From Eretmocerus hayati (taxonomy: Eukaryota > Arthropoda > Insecta > Hymenoptera > Aphelinidae): a stretch of DNA of 64,000 bases. Location: positions 187,655,344 to 187,719,343 of the forward strand of contig CM056742.1 of NCBI GenBank assembly GCA_029851415.1, written 5' to 3'. This document shows positions 63,438 to 64,000 of this stretch, one piece after another; the stretch's first letter is position 1, and each line of letters opens with the position of its first letter. The position numbers were made by a program, and so were the translations under genes. The notes below the pieces were generated by a model. That model did no database searches, was not told where the DNA came from, and saw only the letters and a program-made list of their open reading frames with translations.

Positions 63438-64000
63438 TATGATGAATTCCACGCCAAAGCGACCTACGGAATGGGGTCATCTCTCAGATTCTTTTTTAAC
63501 TTTTTTCATTCGATCCTATGACCCAAAATAGGAACTTCGGACCACTTATGGGGTCCAGAAAGAATTTCTCCTCTCCATTGCATGCACATCCGTAAACAGA
63601 CCGAAAATTGACCGTGTAAAAATCGATGCTCTTTTATTCACGAAAATGAGGATATTTCGAGTTTTTGGATAGTTATGGATTTGAAGGTTGCGGCATCTGA
63701 AAGGGCATCGAAAAACCTATCGAAAACGTCGTCGGAAATTCCTTCTCTGTGATTTGGGGGCCTCCGGAAGGCAAACAAAGGTTTATCACTGAAACGTTAA
63801 TTCCTCAAAAAGCCATTTTTTTATTTTTCGAAAATCAGATATTTGACGTGAAACTTTGCGTTCTTTCGAAAAAAATGGGGTTCAGAGAAGTTTGGGGCGA
63901 TGCAAGTGACTTACGAGCCATTTTTTGAAAACTTGATTTTTTTGGTTTCAAAAAAGGCGATTTTCTGCCCATGCGCACAAACGTAAACTTTCGGCGCCAT
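63438..64000. other. No gene seen
   Basis: AT-rich sequence with T and A runs up to the window edge. No exon, RNA gene or repeat partner within the window was found. Confidence 0.5.

Overview
The window is eukaryotic and most resembles insect nuclear DNA. It is moderately AT-rich, CpG is not depleted, and it has many microsatellites, miniature inverted-repeat transposons, foldback elements and fragments of non-LTR retrotransposons. I suspect a wasp-like genome, but nothing here proves the order. There are no operons, no bacterial-type genes and no complete host gene that I can recognise. Most open frames are at or near the length expected by chance at this base composition. The clear exception is a retrotransposon ORF1 of 228 codons at 37170-37856.

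Layout. 1-14.6 kb is mostly non-coding, with short microsatellites, old dispersed repeats (5.0 and 5.6 kb, with relatives at 18.1 and 13.2 kb) and one diverged foldback at 8.3-9.4 kb. 14.6-15.6 kb is a G-poor tandem satellite of about 330 bp units. 16.58-16.69 kb is a candidate internal exon on the + strand. 20.25-21.95 kb is a CpG-rich, promoter-like island; inside it, on the - strand, lies the best host coding signal: a start codon, a classic signal peptide and a GTGAGT splice donor (20808-20760). 22-33 kb holds scattered weak coding-like pieces and a TA-flanked MITE (24613-25404).

From 36.8 kb on, the window is dominated by mobile DNA, partly nested. An ORF1-only LINE (about 36.85-38.29 kb) is followed by a degenerate satellite that is split by a 4.2 kb TA-flanked element (39347-43572). 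That element carries its own TTAA-flanked foldback, a hairpin and an array of about 320 bp repeats. Next come a tRNA-Lys-like pol III unit (44352-44434), a broken reverse-transcriptase fragment (44604-45529), a degenerate tandem array with a long GT tract (49.6-51.4 kb), a TIR element with a nested hairpin (52.4-54.3 kb), a 10 bp minisatellite, a nearly perfect 1 kb palindrome (55499-56507), a GC-rich minisatellite (57.9 kb), a second copy of the TA-flanked MITE (58238-59205), and a 4.2 kb foldback (59206-63437) whose left arm was later split by another foldback with a CATATG duplication.

The mobile elements can be ordered in time because they interrupt each other. Their long inverted arms would give hairpin RNA if transcribed. 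No transposase is recognisable in any of the inverted-repeat elements, so all look non-autonomous.
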